Shown: piece after piece, positions 1 through 5,066 of the stretch
Layout of the letters: each line of letters begins with the position of its first letter
Numbering within the stretch: the first letter of the stretch is position 1
Source: Prevotella sp.
GTDB lineage: Bacteria > Bacteroidota > Bacteroidia > Bacteroidales > Bacteroidaceae
Direction: 5' to 3'
NCBI GenBank assembly: GCA_017430675.1
Contig: JAFRMM010000021.1
Location: 1 to 5,066, forward strand
Length of the DNA stretch: 5,066 bases
Translations under genes and position numbers: made by a program
Notes under the pieces: generated by a model
Seen by the model: the letters and a program-made list of their open reading frames with translations, nothing else
Databases searched by the model: none
What the model was told of the DNA's origin: nothing

Positions 1-195
<195 letters not shown>

Positions 196-210
196 TCACA
201 GTTTTGATTG

Positions 211-244
211 CAAAGCGTATGCCAAAATGTCTTTTTTGAAGAAA
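211..244 (-). promoter_or_regulatory. Candidate dnaK promoter
   Basis: On the minus strand, TACGCTTTG (219-211) resembles the Bacteroidota -7 box TAnnTTTG but has three rather than two bases between TA and TTTG. A TTTC (244-241) lies 21 bases upstream where the -33 TTTG is expected. Transcription would start near 205, leaving a leader of about 45 bases before the dnaK ATG at 159. The imperfect boxes make this a weak call, but it is the best match I see in this strand of the intergenic region. Confidence 0.4.
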
Positions 245-271
245 AATGTTTTCAGTCACGTCATTTTGGCA
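220..271. promoter_or_regulatory. Paired inverted 12-base sites, possible operator
   Basis: TGCCAAAATGTC (220-231) recurs inverted at 260-271, where the minus strand reads TGCCAAAATGAC; 11 of 12 positions match, including a perfect 9-base core GCCAAAATG. The two copies start 40 bases apart, close to four helical turns, so a protein could bind both on the same face. The left copy would sit between the -33 and -7 boxes of the candidate dnaK promoter, where a repressor would block it. The right copy ends 7 bases before the -33 box of the plus-strand promoter. The pair lies upstream of both inferred start sites, so it should act as DNA rather than as an RNA hairpin. The regulator is unknown. Confidence 0.5.
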
Positions 272-278
272 CAAATTA

Positions 279-310
279 TTTGGTGGTTCGACTGATTTAT
301 ACTATCTTTG
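279..310 (+). promoter_or_regulatory. Bacteroidota-type promoter of the secreted-protein gene
   Basis: A TTTG at 279-282 and TATCTTTG at 303-310 match the -33 (TTTG) and -7 (TAnnTTTG) boxes of the primary sigma factor of Bacteroidota, with a spacing of 20 bases, which is in the normal range. Transcription should start around 315-318, giving an A-rich leader of roughly 30 bases before the ATG at 347. No ribosome-binding purine tract is visible. Confidence 0.75.
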
Positions 311-346
311 CACACGGAATTCTAAAAAATAAAACGATCGGTAGTT

Positions 347-1750
347 ATGAAGAAGACTATTTTGACAACGTGCGCTGCTTTCCTCTTTCTGACAGCCATG
401 GCTCAGGAAAATCCTTACATCGTGAAGACCAGTGGAGCCAAAAAGAGCGCGCAGGGTGGTATTGCGAGTGAGATGGCAGTTTCTCCCCAGGAAGAGGAGA
501 CCGCCACGGACTTTATCAGCCAGAACTTCAGGTTCTATAGCCTCTGCGACTGGCAGGAGGGCATGAAATTCATGGTGATACCGGAGAAATACGACCTTGT
601 TGTCAAGACCTTCACCGATGCTGCCACCGGCAAGGACGTGAGCAGCATGCCCCTGAAGTACAAAATCATGATCTACAAGGGCCATCATGAGAGTTCGGAC
701 GGCCATTCCCGCATCGACTTCTACTGTCAGGACAATGGCCGCAGTTACTATTACGAGATCCCCAGCGGCTCCTTCGACGACTACTGCTATCAGAAGACAG
801 GTGTGCCGACACTGGCCTATCTCGGTGATGTGGATATCGCCCGTGATAAACTGATGGGTAAGACGCTCTATACCAAGAGCCGCTTCTACCGCATAGATAC
901 CGAGTATGATGGCGACGGTTTCCAGGATGTCGTCGTTGACAAGGACATGGAGGTGCAGGTCACGAAGGTGGGCGTGGGTACGCGCAGTTATCCCGTGAAG
1001 ATCATCGTTCAGGACAAGGACGGCAATGAGTTCTATCAGAACGTGGCCATCTCGAAGACCAACTGCGGCATGCGCGACGATGAGTTCATCATGGACGAGG
1101 CCAAGTACCTCTTCGGCAACTCCTTCGAGATGGTGGATGACATCATGGCCATCAACAGTTACAACTACCGTACATACCTTGGCAAGATCATCCACACGAA
1201 GTTCAAGACCAGTCTGATGAACGAGACCACGAAGAAGATGCAGTCCATCCCCCGTATGATGGAGTATCAGATCGAGGCCATGAATCCGCATAAGAACGAC
1301 GACAAGTTCACGCTGAAACTGAAGAACACGACCCTTGGCACCTATTTCTATGGTGACTTCGTGCTCGATGCCCAGCGTGCAGAGAATCAGGACGAGTATT
1401 TCGGCTACATCTTCGCCCCCGGCCCCGGCAAGAAGATCCAGACGTCAGAGGGCAGCCGTGCCATGATGCGTGCAGGACACGTCGGTATCGGTTTCTCCGA
1501 GGATGAGGTGATGATGGCAGCAGGTGAGCCCGACAGGGTGGATCATGGCCAGGCAGGGTTCTATACGTGGACCTTCAACCGTTCCAACAACAAACTGCTC
1601 CTCGTGGAGTTCGACGGCAACGGCGTCGTTGTCAAGACCAGCACCAAGGATGCTCCGAAGACAGGTGCCTCCACGGCATCTGGCCGCAGAAGGGCCAGCC
1701 AGACCAATTCCGGCAAGATGAGCGTCAGCAGGGGCACACCCCTGGACTAA
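347..1750 (+). CDS. Secreted protein of unknown function with BamE/SmpA-like C-terminal segment
   Basis: I recognise the general type from Bacteroidales genomes but know no function or gene name. The 467-residue product starts with a signal peptide: MKKT, a hydrophobic stretch at residues 5-17, and a likely cleavage after AMAQ at residue 20. There is no lipobox cysteine, so it is probably periplasmic or exported rather than a lipoprotein. Residues ~50-240 form a beta-rich region with the phrases SLCDWQEGMKFMVIP (65-79), TLAYLGDVD (155-163), GKTLYTKSRFYRID (171-184) and VGTRSYPVKIIVQD (210-223). A shorter YLGKIIHTK (277-285) may be a second copy of the GKTLYTK element. Residues ~377-432 read GIGFSEDEVMMAAGEPDRVD, then a W (408), then LLLVEFDGNGVVV, the pattern of BamE/SmpA-like domains. 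The tail after 435 is Ser/Arg/Lys-rich low complexity. The start follows a good promoter by about 30 bases and the gene ends at a strong hairpin, so it is probably a single-gene transcript. Confidence 0.9.
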   Translation: MKKTILTTCAAFLFLTAMAQENPYIVKTSGAKKSAQGGIASEMAVSPQEEETATDFISQNFRFYSLCDWQEGMKFMVIPEKYDLVVKTFTDAATGKDVSSMPLKYKIMIYKGHHESSDGHSRIDFYCQDNGRSYYYEIPSGSFDDYCYQKTGVPTLAYLGDVDIARDKLMGKTLYTKSRFYRIDTEYDGDGFQDVVVDKDMEVQVTKVGVGTRSYPVKIIVQDKDGNEFYQNVAISKTNCGMRDDEFIMDEAKYLFGNSFEMVDDIMAINSYNYRTYLGKIIHTKFKTSLMNETTKKMQSIPRMMEYQIEAMNPHKNDDKFTLKLKNTTLGTYFYGDFVLDAQRAENQDEYFGYIFAPGPGKKIQTSEGSRAMMRAGHVGIGFSEDEVMMAAGEPDRVDHGQAGFYTWTFNRSNNKLLLVEFDGNGVVVKTSTKDAPKTGASTASGRRRASQTNSGKMSVSRGTPLD

Positions 1751-1752
1751 AT

Positions 1753-1788
1753 AAAAAGAATCCCAGCCACGCGGCTGGGATTCTTTTT
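1753..1788. terminator. Bidirectional intrinsic terminator
   Basis: AAAAAGAATCCCAGCC (1753-1768) pairs perfectly over 16 bp with GGCTGGGATTCTTTTT (1773-1788) around a 4-base ACGC loop. The stem is GC-rich at its top and flanked by a T run on the plus strand (1784-1789) and the matching A run read as T on the minus strand (1757-1753). It lies 2 bases after the stop of the secreted-protein gene and 6 bases after the recA stop, so it can end both converging transcripts. Confidence 0.92.
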
Positions 1789-1793
1789 TACTC

Positions 1794-1820
1794 TCTAACC
1801 TCTAACCTCTTCTAACCTCT
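1794..1820. repeat. TCTAACC heptamer repeats across the recA stop codon
   Basis: Three copies of TCTAACC (minus strand GGTTAGA) lie at 1794-1800, 1801-1807 and 1811-1817, with TCT between the second and third copies and again after the third. On the minus strand they encode the last residues of RecA (RLEEVRG) and contain its TAG stop (1797-1795). Gain or loss of a unit would change the RecA C-terminus. Confidence 0.8.
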
Positions 1821-2823
1821 CCATAATCTTGGCCTCCAGTTCCTCGCAGAGTTCGGGGTTATCCAGCAGCAGTTGCTTCGTGGCGTCGCGCCCCTGTGCC
1901 AGTCTGGAGTCACCGTAGGAGAACCACGAGCCGCTCTTCTTGATGATGTCGTACTCCACGCCGAGATCCACGATCTCGCCTACCTTCGAGATACCCTCGC
2001 CGAAGGTGATCTCAAACTCCGCCTTGCGGAAGGGGGGCGCCACCTTGTTCTTCACGATCTTCACGCGCACCTGGTTGCCGATGGGCTGGTCACCGTCCTT
2101 CAGCGTCGTCACCTTACGGATGTCCAGACGCACTGAGGCATAGAACTTCAGGGCGTTACCACCCGTCGTCGTCTCGGGATTGCCGAACATCACGCCGATC
2201 TTCTCCCTCAACTGGTTGATGAAGATACAGGTGGTATTCGTCTTCGAGATGGTGGCAGTGAGTTTGCGCAGGGCCTGACTCATCAGACGTGCCTGCAGTC
2301 CCACGGCGGAGTCGCCCATGTCACCCTCGATCTCCTTCTTCGGTGTCAGGGCAGCCACGGAATCCACGACGATGATGTCGATGGCACTCGAACGTATCAG
2401 TTGGTCTGCGATCTCCAGGGCCTGCTCACCGTTGTCGGGCTGCGAGATATAGAGGTTATCCACATCCACGCCGAGTTTGGCGGCGTAGAAACGGTCGAAG
2501 GCATGCTCCGCGTCTATGAACGCGGCGATGCCGCCCGCCTTCTGAGCCTCGGCGATGGCGTGGATGGCCAGCGTCGTCTTACCCGAGGATTCCGGACCGT
2601 AGATCTCGATGATCCTTCCCTTGGGATAGCCGCCCACACCGAGGGCGGCATTCAGTCCGATACTGCCTGTGGGGATCACATCGACATGCTCTATCTGTTC
2701 ATCACCCATTCTCATGATACTACCTTTGCCGAAGTCCTTCTCGATCTTCGACATCGCGGCCTGCAGGGCCTTCAGTTTCTCCTGTTGCGGGCTCATAGCC
2801 TCACTTTCCTTTTCCTTTGCCAT
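1795..2823 (-). CDS. recA: Recombinase RecA
   Basis: RecA polymerises on single-stranded DNA and catalyses ATP-dependent homologous pairing and strand exchange. The product has 342 residues, near the family norm. Visible landmarks: Walker [10 protein letters not shown] at 76-84, catalytic glutamate in FIDAEHA (E106, equivalent to E. coli E96), Walker B IIVVDS at 150-155, loop L1 in EIEGDMGD (164-171), and [20 protein letters not shown] (203-222) leading into and covering loop L2. The C-terminal tail is short and ends MERLEEVRG within a heptamer repeat. An in-frame ATG at 2880 would add 19 residues ([19 protein letters not shown]), but that extension overlaps the end of the upstream gene and is unlike RecA, so I take the ATG at 2823, giving [20 protein letters not shown]. 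It lies 25 bases after the dehydrogenase stop with no promoter or LexA-like box visible, so it is probably co-transcribed from 4785-4792. Confidence 0.98.
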   Translation of the reverse strand: MAKEKESEAMSPQQEKLKALQAAMSKIEKDFGKGSIMRMGDEQIEHVDVIPTGSIGLNAALGVGGYPKGRIIEIYGPESSGKTTLAIHAIAEAQKAGGIAAFIDAEHAFDRFYAAKLGVDVDNLYISQPDNGEQALEIADQLIRSSAIDIIVVDSVAALTPKKEIEGDMGDSAVGLQARLMSQALRKLTATISKTNTTCIFINQLREKIGVMFGNPETTTGGNALKFYASVRLDIRKVTTLKDGDQPIGNQVRVKIVKNKVAPPFRKAEFEITFGEGISKVGEIVDLGVEYDIIKKSGSWFSYGDSRLAQGRDATKQLLLDNPELCEELEAKIMERLEEVRG

Positions 2824-2848
2824 AGTAATTTTTTTGTTTTTTACCTTC

Positions 2849-4105
2849 TCACACTTCCAAGTCTCCGTCGAACACCTCATGCCACGGCAGACCCTGTTTG
2901 TTCAACTCTTCCATGAACGGATCCGGGTCGAAATCCTCCACGTTCCACACACCGGGCTTCTTCCAGATACCCTTCACGAACATCATGGCACCGATCATGG
3001 CGGGCACGCCCGTCGTATAACTCACGCCCTGCATGCCCGTCTCCTTGTAGGCCTCCTGGTGCTTGCAGTTGTTATACACATAGTAGGTATGCTCCTGGCC
3101 GTCCTTGATACCGCGGATGCGACAGCCGATGCTCGTCTCGCCCTCGTAGTTCTCGCCGAGGTCCTGCGGATTCGGTAGCACCGCCTTCAGGAACTGCAGG
3201 GGCACGATTTTGACTTTGACTTTTTGGGGGGTTAGGGGTGAGGGGTTCTCATCCACAAGTTCCGCCTCGTAGATCACTTCGTCGATCCTGCTCATGCCGA
3301 TGTTCTGGATCACCTCAAGGTGCTTCAGGTACTGCTCGCCGAAGGTCATCCAGAACCGTCCCTGCTTGATGGTGGGGTAGTTCTTCACCAGACTCTCCAG
3401 TTCCTCGTGGTGCAGCAGGTAACTCTCCCGCGGCCCGATGTTGGGGTAGGTCAGGGGCTTGTGTATCTCCAGCGGCTCCGTCTCTATCCACTGTCCGTCC
3501 TTATAGTAGAGACCCTTCTGCGTGATCTCGCGGATGTTGATCTCGGGGTTGAAGTTCGTGGCGAAGGCGTGGTGATGGTCGCCCGCGTTACAATCGACAA
3601 TGTCCAGGTAGTGGATCTCGTCGAAGTAGTGCTTCGCGGCGTAGGCCGTATAGACACCAGACACGCCGGGGTCGAAGCCGCAGCCCAGGATTGCCGTCAG
3701 TCCCGCCTGTTCGAAGCGCTCCTTATAGGCCCACTGCCAGGAGTACTCGAAGTGCGCCTCGTCCTTCGGCTCGTAGTTGGCCGTGTCCAGGTAGTTACAA
3801 CCGCACGCCAGACAAGCCTCCATGATTGTCAGGTCCTGATAGGGCAGGGCGAGGTTGATCACCAGTTCAGGCTTATACTCATTAAACAGCGCCTTCAGTT
3901 GCTCCACGTCGTCTGCATCCACCTGGGCGGTGGAGAGATTAGGGGTTACCTCCAACCTCTTATAAATCTCCTCCACGATCTTATCGCACTTCGCCTTACG
4001 GCGCGAGGCAATCATAAAGTCAGTAAACACGTCGGCATTCTGTGCGATCTTGAATGCCGCCACCGTTGCGACGCCCCCAGCGCCGATCATTAGAACCTTT
4101 GCCAT
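2849..4105 (-). CDS. Carboxynorspermidine/carboxyspermidine dehydrogenase (saccharopine dehydrogenase family)
   Basis: This enzyme condenses L-aspartate semialdehyde with a diamine (putrescine or diaminopropane) using NADPH to form carboxy(nor)spermidine. A decarboxylase, not in this window, completes the polyamine. The route is known to be common in gut Bacteroidales. The 418-residue product begins with a Rossmann nucleotide-binding loop, [19 protein letters not shown] (4-22). It continues with [17 protein letters not shown] (83-99), [10 protein letters not shown] (103-112), [20 protein letters not shown] (140-159) and [20 protein letters not shown] (171-190), all typical of the carboxynorspermidine dehydrogenase branch rather than lysine-pathway saccharopine dehydrogenases. 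Length fits the family. Residues 287-293 (NPSPLTP) are encoded by a G-rich heptamer repeat and look like a lineage-specific surface insertion. The gene lies 12 bases after the 218-residue protein and 25 before recA. Saccharopine dehydrogenase is the label many databases would give; lysine function is less likely. Confidence 0.88.
   Translation of the reverse strand: MAKVLMIGAGGVATVAAFKIAQNADVFTDFMIASRRKAKCDKIVEEIYKRLEVTPNLSTAQVDADDVEQLKALFNEYKPELVINLALPYQDLTIMEACLACGCNYLDTANYEPKDEAHFEYSWQWAYKERFEQAGLTAILGCGFDPGVSGVYTAYAAKHYFDEIHYLDIVDCNAGDHHHAFATNFNPEINIREITQKGLYYKDGQWIETEPLEIHKPLTYPNIGPRESYLLHHEELESLVKNYPTIKQGRFWMTFGEQYLKHLEVIQNIGMSRIDEVIYEAELVDENPSPLTPQKVKVKIVPLQFLKAVLPNPQDLGENYEGETSIGCRIRGIKDGQEHTYYVYNNCKHQEAYKETGMQGVSYTTGVPAMIGAMMFVKGIWKKPGVWNVEDFDPDPFMEELNKQGLPWHEVFDGDLEV
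3228..3248. repeat. G-rich heptamer triplet inside the dehydrogenase gene
   Basis: Three consecutive heptamers, GGGGTTA (3228-3234), GGGGTGA (3235-3241) and GGGGTTC (3242-3248), lie on the plus strand within the minus-strand coding region. At 21 bases they keep the reading frame and account for essentially residues 287-293 (NPSPLTP). The composition differs from the surrounding codons. Confidence 0.7.
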
Positions 4106-4117
4106 ATTGTTTATATC

Positions 4118-4774
4118 TTAACTTCTACAAATTTTTTCTTGTATCTCCTCCGCCTGGATGCCGAGGGCTGCCAGCAGCGAATAACCCAGGATATCTTCCC
4201 GGAAGTTCGTTTTCTTGGAACGGCTGTCGGTCTTGGGCTTCATGGCAAATAGCGTGATGAGTTTGTTCTGGTCCTCCATGCCGTGAAGTATCTCGCGTAC
4301 CTTATTATATATAAAGGCATCCTCGGCATTGGGGATAACCATCACGCGTCTCACCTCCTTCCGGGTTACTATGAGCGACAGTACCTCCGTCAGCAGGTTA
4401 TCCCCGTCAGTGATATCTTCCACAGGGTATGCGCTGATTAGAAACTCCCCCAACCTGTCGCTGAAGGCCTTGCCGTTGAGTTCCGTCTGGATGTCAGAAG
4501 GCTGGAATGCCTCCATCCTGGTCTTGTCTTTCCCGTGTATCAGTATCACCTGAGTCTGCTGGGGCTTTCTTTTTTCGCACATCTCTATATCAGGAGCCAG
4601 TCCTCCGTCGAGGGCCACGCAGTCTATCCATCGTGCAAAGTCAGCCGATGGTATATGCCTTTCGAGCATTTGCCCGAAATTGGTGATCATGTGTTGCGTG
4701 AGTCTATCTACGTAGTCCGCATCTACCAGAATCACATTCTCGCTCCATGGGGTTTTCTGTGAATAGTTGTTCAT
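4118..4774 (-). CDS. Conserved Bacteroidales protein of unknown function (probably DUF6621-type)
   Basis: I recognise this from memory as a Bacteroidales-restricted hypothetical family, possibly the one called DUF6621, with no known function. The 218-residue product has no signal peptide or membrane segment and should be cytoplasmic. It alternates short hydrophobic strands and helices: ENVILVDADYVDRL (12-25), RWIDCVALDGGL (48-59), QTQVILIHGKDK (73-84), ELNGKAFSDRLGEFLISAYP (98-117), VRRVMVIPNAEDAF (141-154) and KLITLFAMKP (171-180). This suggests an alpha/beta sheet fold. The acidic cluster D18, D20, D23 after the first strand is reminiscent of NYN/PIN-like nucleases, but I cannot show the full acidic set, so that is only a guess. 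It is the first gene of the probable operon with the dehydrogenase and recA, 12 bases upstream of the former. The ATG at 4774 follows the promoter box by only about 10 bases, which supports it as the start. Confidence 0.85.
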   Translation of the reverse strand: MNNYSQKTPWSENVILVDADYVDRLTQHMITNFGQMLERHIPSADFARWIDCVALDGGLAPDIEMCEKRKPQQTQVILIHGKDKTRMEAFQPSDIQTELNGKAFSDRLGEFLISAYPVEDITDGDNLLTEVLSLIVTRKEVRRVMVIPNAEDAFIYNKVREILHGMEDQNKLITLFAMKPKTDSRSKKTNFREDILGYSLLAALGIQAEEIQEKICRS

Positions 4775-4784
4775 ATCGTTGGTG

Positions 4785-4792
4785 CAAAGTTA
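4785..4792 (-). promoter_or_regulatory. -7 box of the operon promoter (218-residue protein, dehydrogenase, recA)
   Basis: The minus strand reads TAACTTTG from 4792 to 4785, a perfect match to the Bacteroidota -7 box TAnnTTTG, followed by C as is usual. No clear TTTG lies 19-21 bases upstream; the region around 4811-4816 (minus strand TTTTA) is only A/T-rich. The start of transcription is expected around 4778-4780, so the leader before the ATG at 4774 would be only about 4-6 bases, nearly leaderless. Confidence 0.65.
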
Positions 4793-4824
4793 CAAGTTTT
4801 TGAGTAAATATAAAATAAATATCA

Positions 4825-4855
4825 AATAAAAAATCCTAAAACGCTGTGATTAGGG
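4825..4855 (-). terminator. Weak terminator-like hairpin after the right-edge gene
   Basis: On the minus strand CCTAA (4839-4835 on one arm and 4854-4850 on the other, as CCTAA/TTAGG) forms a 5-bp stem around a 10-base loop, followed by a T-rich run read from 4833 to about 4825. It begins 4 bases after the stop of the right-edge gene, the right place for an intrinsic terminator, but the stem is short. Confidence 0.4.
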
Positions 4856-4857
4856 CA

Positions 4858-5066
4858 TTATTTAAAGGTGAGGGTCGTGACGGGGCGGAGATGGGTCGAG
4901 TAATTGGTCGTATAGTTTGTATTCGCCCTTCCATTGCTGATACTGAAGACTCCTATCGTATTATCCTCTCTTTCAAAGAAATAGTTTTTTTTGTCGAGTC
5001 CTGGAGAGGTGATTTGCTCGGCTACGCTTACAATTAGTTGCAGCATCTCCTCATCCATCAGTTCCC
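4858..5066 (-). CDS. C-terminal end of an unidentified protein (partial)
   Basis: The minus-strand frame is open from the window edge to a TAA at 4860-4858, giving at least 68 residues. A methionine codon occurs at 5058-5056, but the frame is open upstream of it (codons for E and L precede it) and no promoter is visible, so I read this as the tail of a longer gene rather than a small complete one. The sequence (EEMLQLIVSVAEQITSPGLD, then FFEREDNTIGVFSISNGRAN, ending THLRPVTTLTFK) finishes with a Y-x-LRPV-x-x-L motif similar to the end of several surface-protein beta domains in which a conserved RPV closes the fold (for example FISUMP or DUF6273-like modules). The family is not determined. It precedes the 218-residue gene in the same direction with an 83-base gap containing a terminator-like hairpin and a separate promoter, so it is probably a separate transcription unit. 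Confidence 0.65.
   Translation of the reverse strand, partial: ELMDEEMLQLIVSVAEQITSPGLDKKNYFFEREDNTIGVFSISNGRANTNYTTNYSTHLRPVTTLTFK

Noticed and set aside
220..271. The inverted sites read as an RNA hairpin or riboswitch
   Set aside because: Both inferred transcription starts lie outside the pair and point away from it, so it is probably not transcribed in either direction.
302..1291. A 329-codon open frame on the minus strand, antisense to the secreted-protein gene
   Set aside because: The translation is His/Leu/Val-rich with no recognisable domain, as expected from the mirror of a codon-biased gene. The plus-strand frame has a promoter, a signal peptide and a terminator, and explains the sequence.
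1753..1788. Long perfect hairpin considered as a small RNA or mobile-element end
   Set aside because: Its position between two converging stop codons, GC-rich stem top and flanking T runs are fully explained by a bidirectional terminator.
2824..2880. Upstream ATG at 2880 as the recA start
   Set aside because: It would add 19 residues unlike any RecA and overlap the end of the dehydrogenase gene by 32 bases. The ATG at 2823 gives a normal RecA N-terminus.
3320..4093. A 257-codon plus-strand open frame opposite the dehydrogenase gene
   Set aside because: It is a shadow of a well-identified conserved enzyme and has no promoter or domain signal of its own.

Overview
The window looks like chromosomal core DNA from a member of the Bacteroidota, most likely the Bacteroidales and plausibly a Prevotella-like genome. 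The grounds are Bacteroidales-type DnaK and RecA sequences, two good matches to the Bacteroidota promoter (-7 box TAnnTTTG), A/T-rich translation starts with no Shine-Dalgarno sequence, and two protein families I associate with this group. The genus is an inference. I see no phage, insertion sequence, CRISPR array, tRNA or rRNA.

Layout. Bases 1-159 (minus) are the first 53 codons of dnaK, running off the left edge. A 187-base divergent intergenic region (160-346) carries a near-consensus promoter for the plus-strand gene, a weaker candidate promoter for dnaK, and a pair of inverted 12-base sites that look like a regulator-binding element. Bases 347-1750 (plus) encode a 467-residue secreted protein of unknown function with a BamE/SmpA-like C-terminal segment. 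A perfect 16-bp hairpin (1753-1788) ends this gene and, read the other way, recA. Then, all on the minus strand and tightly packed, come an uncharacterised 218-residue protein (4774-4118), carboxy(nor)spermidine dehydrogenase (4105-2849) and recA (2823-1795). Gaps are 12 and 25 bases and the only visible promoter is at 4785-4792, so these three probably form one operon read in that order. The right edge (5066-4858, minus) holds the C-terminal end of another protein, followed by a weak terminator-like hairpin.

How the genes relate. The operon joins a polyamine enzyme (the dehydrogenase of the carboxyspermidine route) to the recombinase RecA and a small conserved protein. No biochemical link is obvious, and co-transcription may simply reflect conserved packing. 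dnaK and the secreted protein are divergent and share a regulatory region.

Most of the window is ordinary core genome. I did not find a new defence or mobile system. The signals most worth a second look are the dnaK-upstream inverted site pair and G/C-strand heptamer repeats of a (G)GGTTA type inside coding sequence: one array runs through the recA stop codon and one adds seven in-frame residues to the dehydrogenase.
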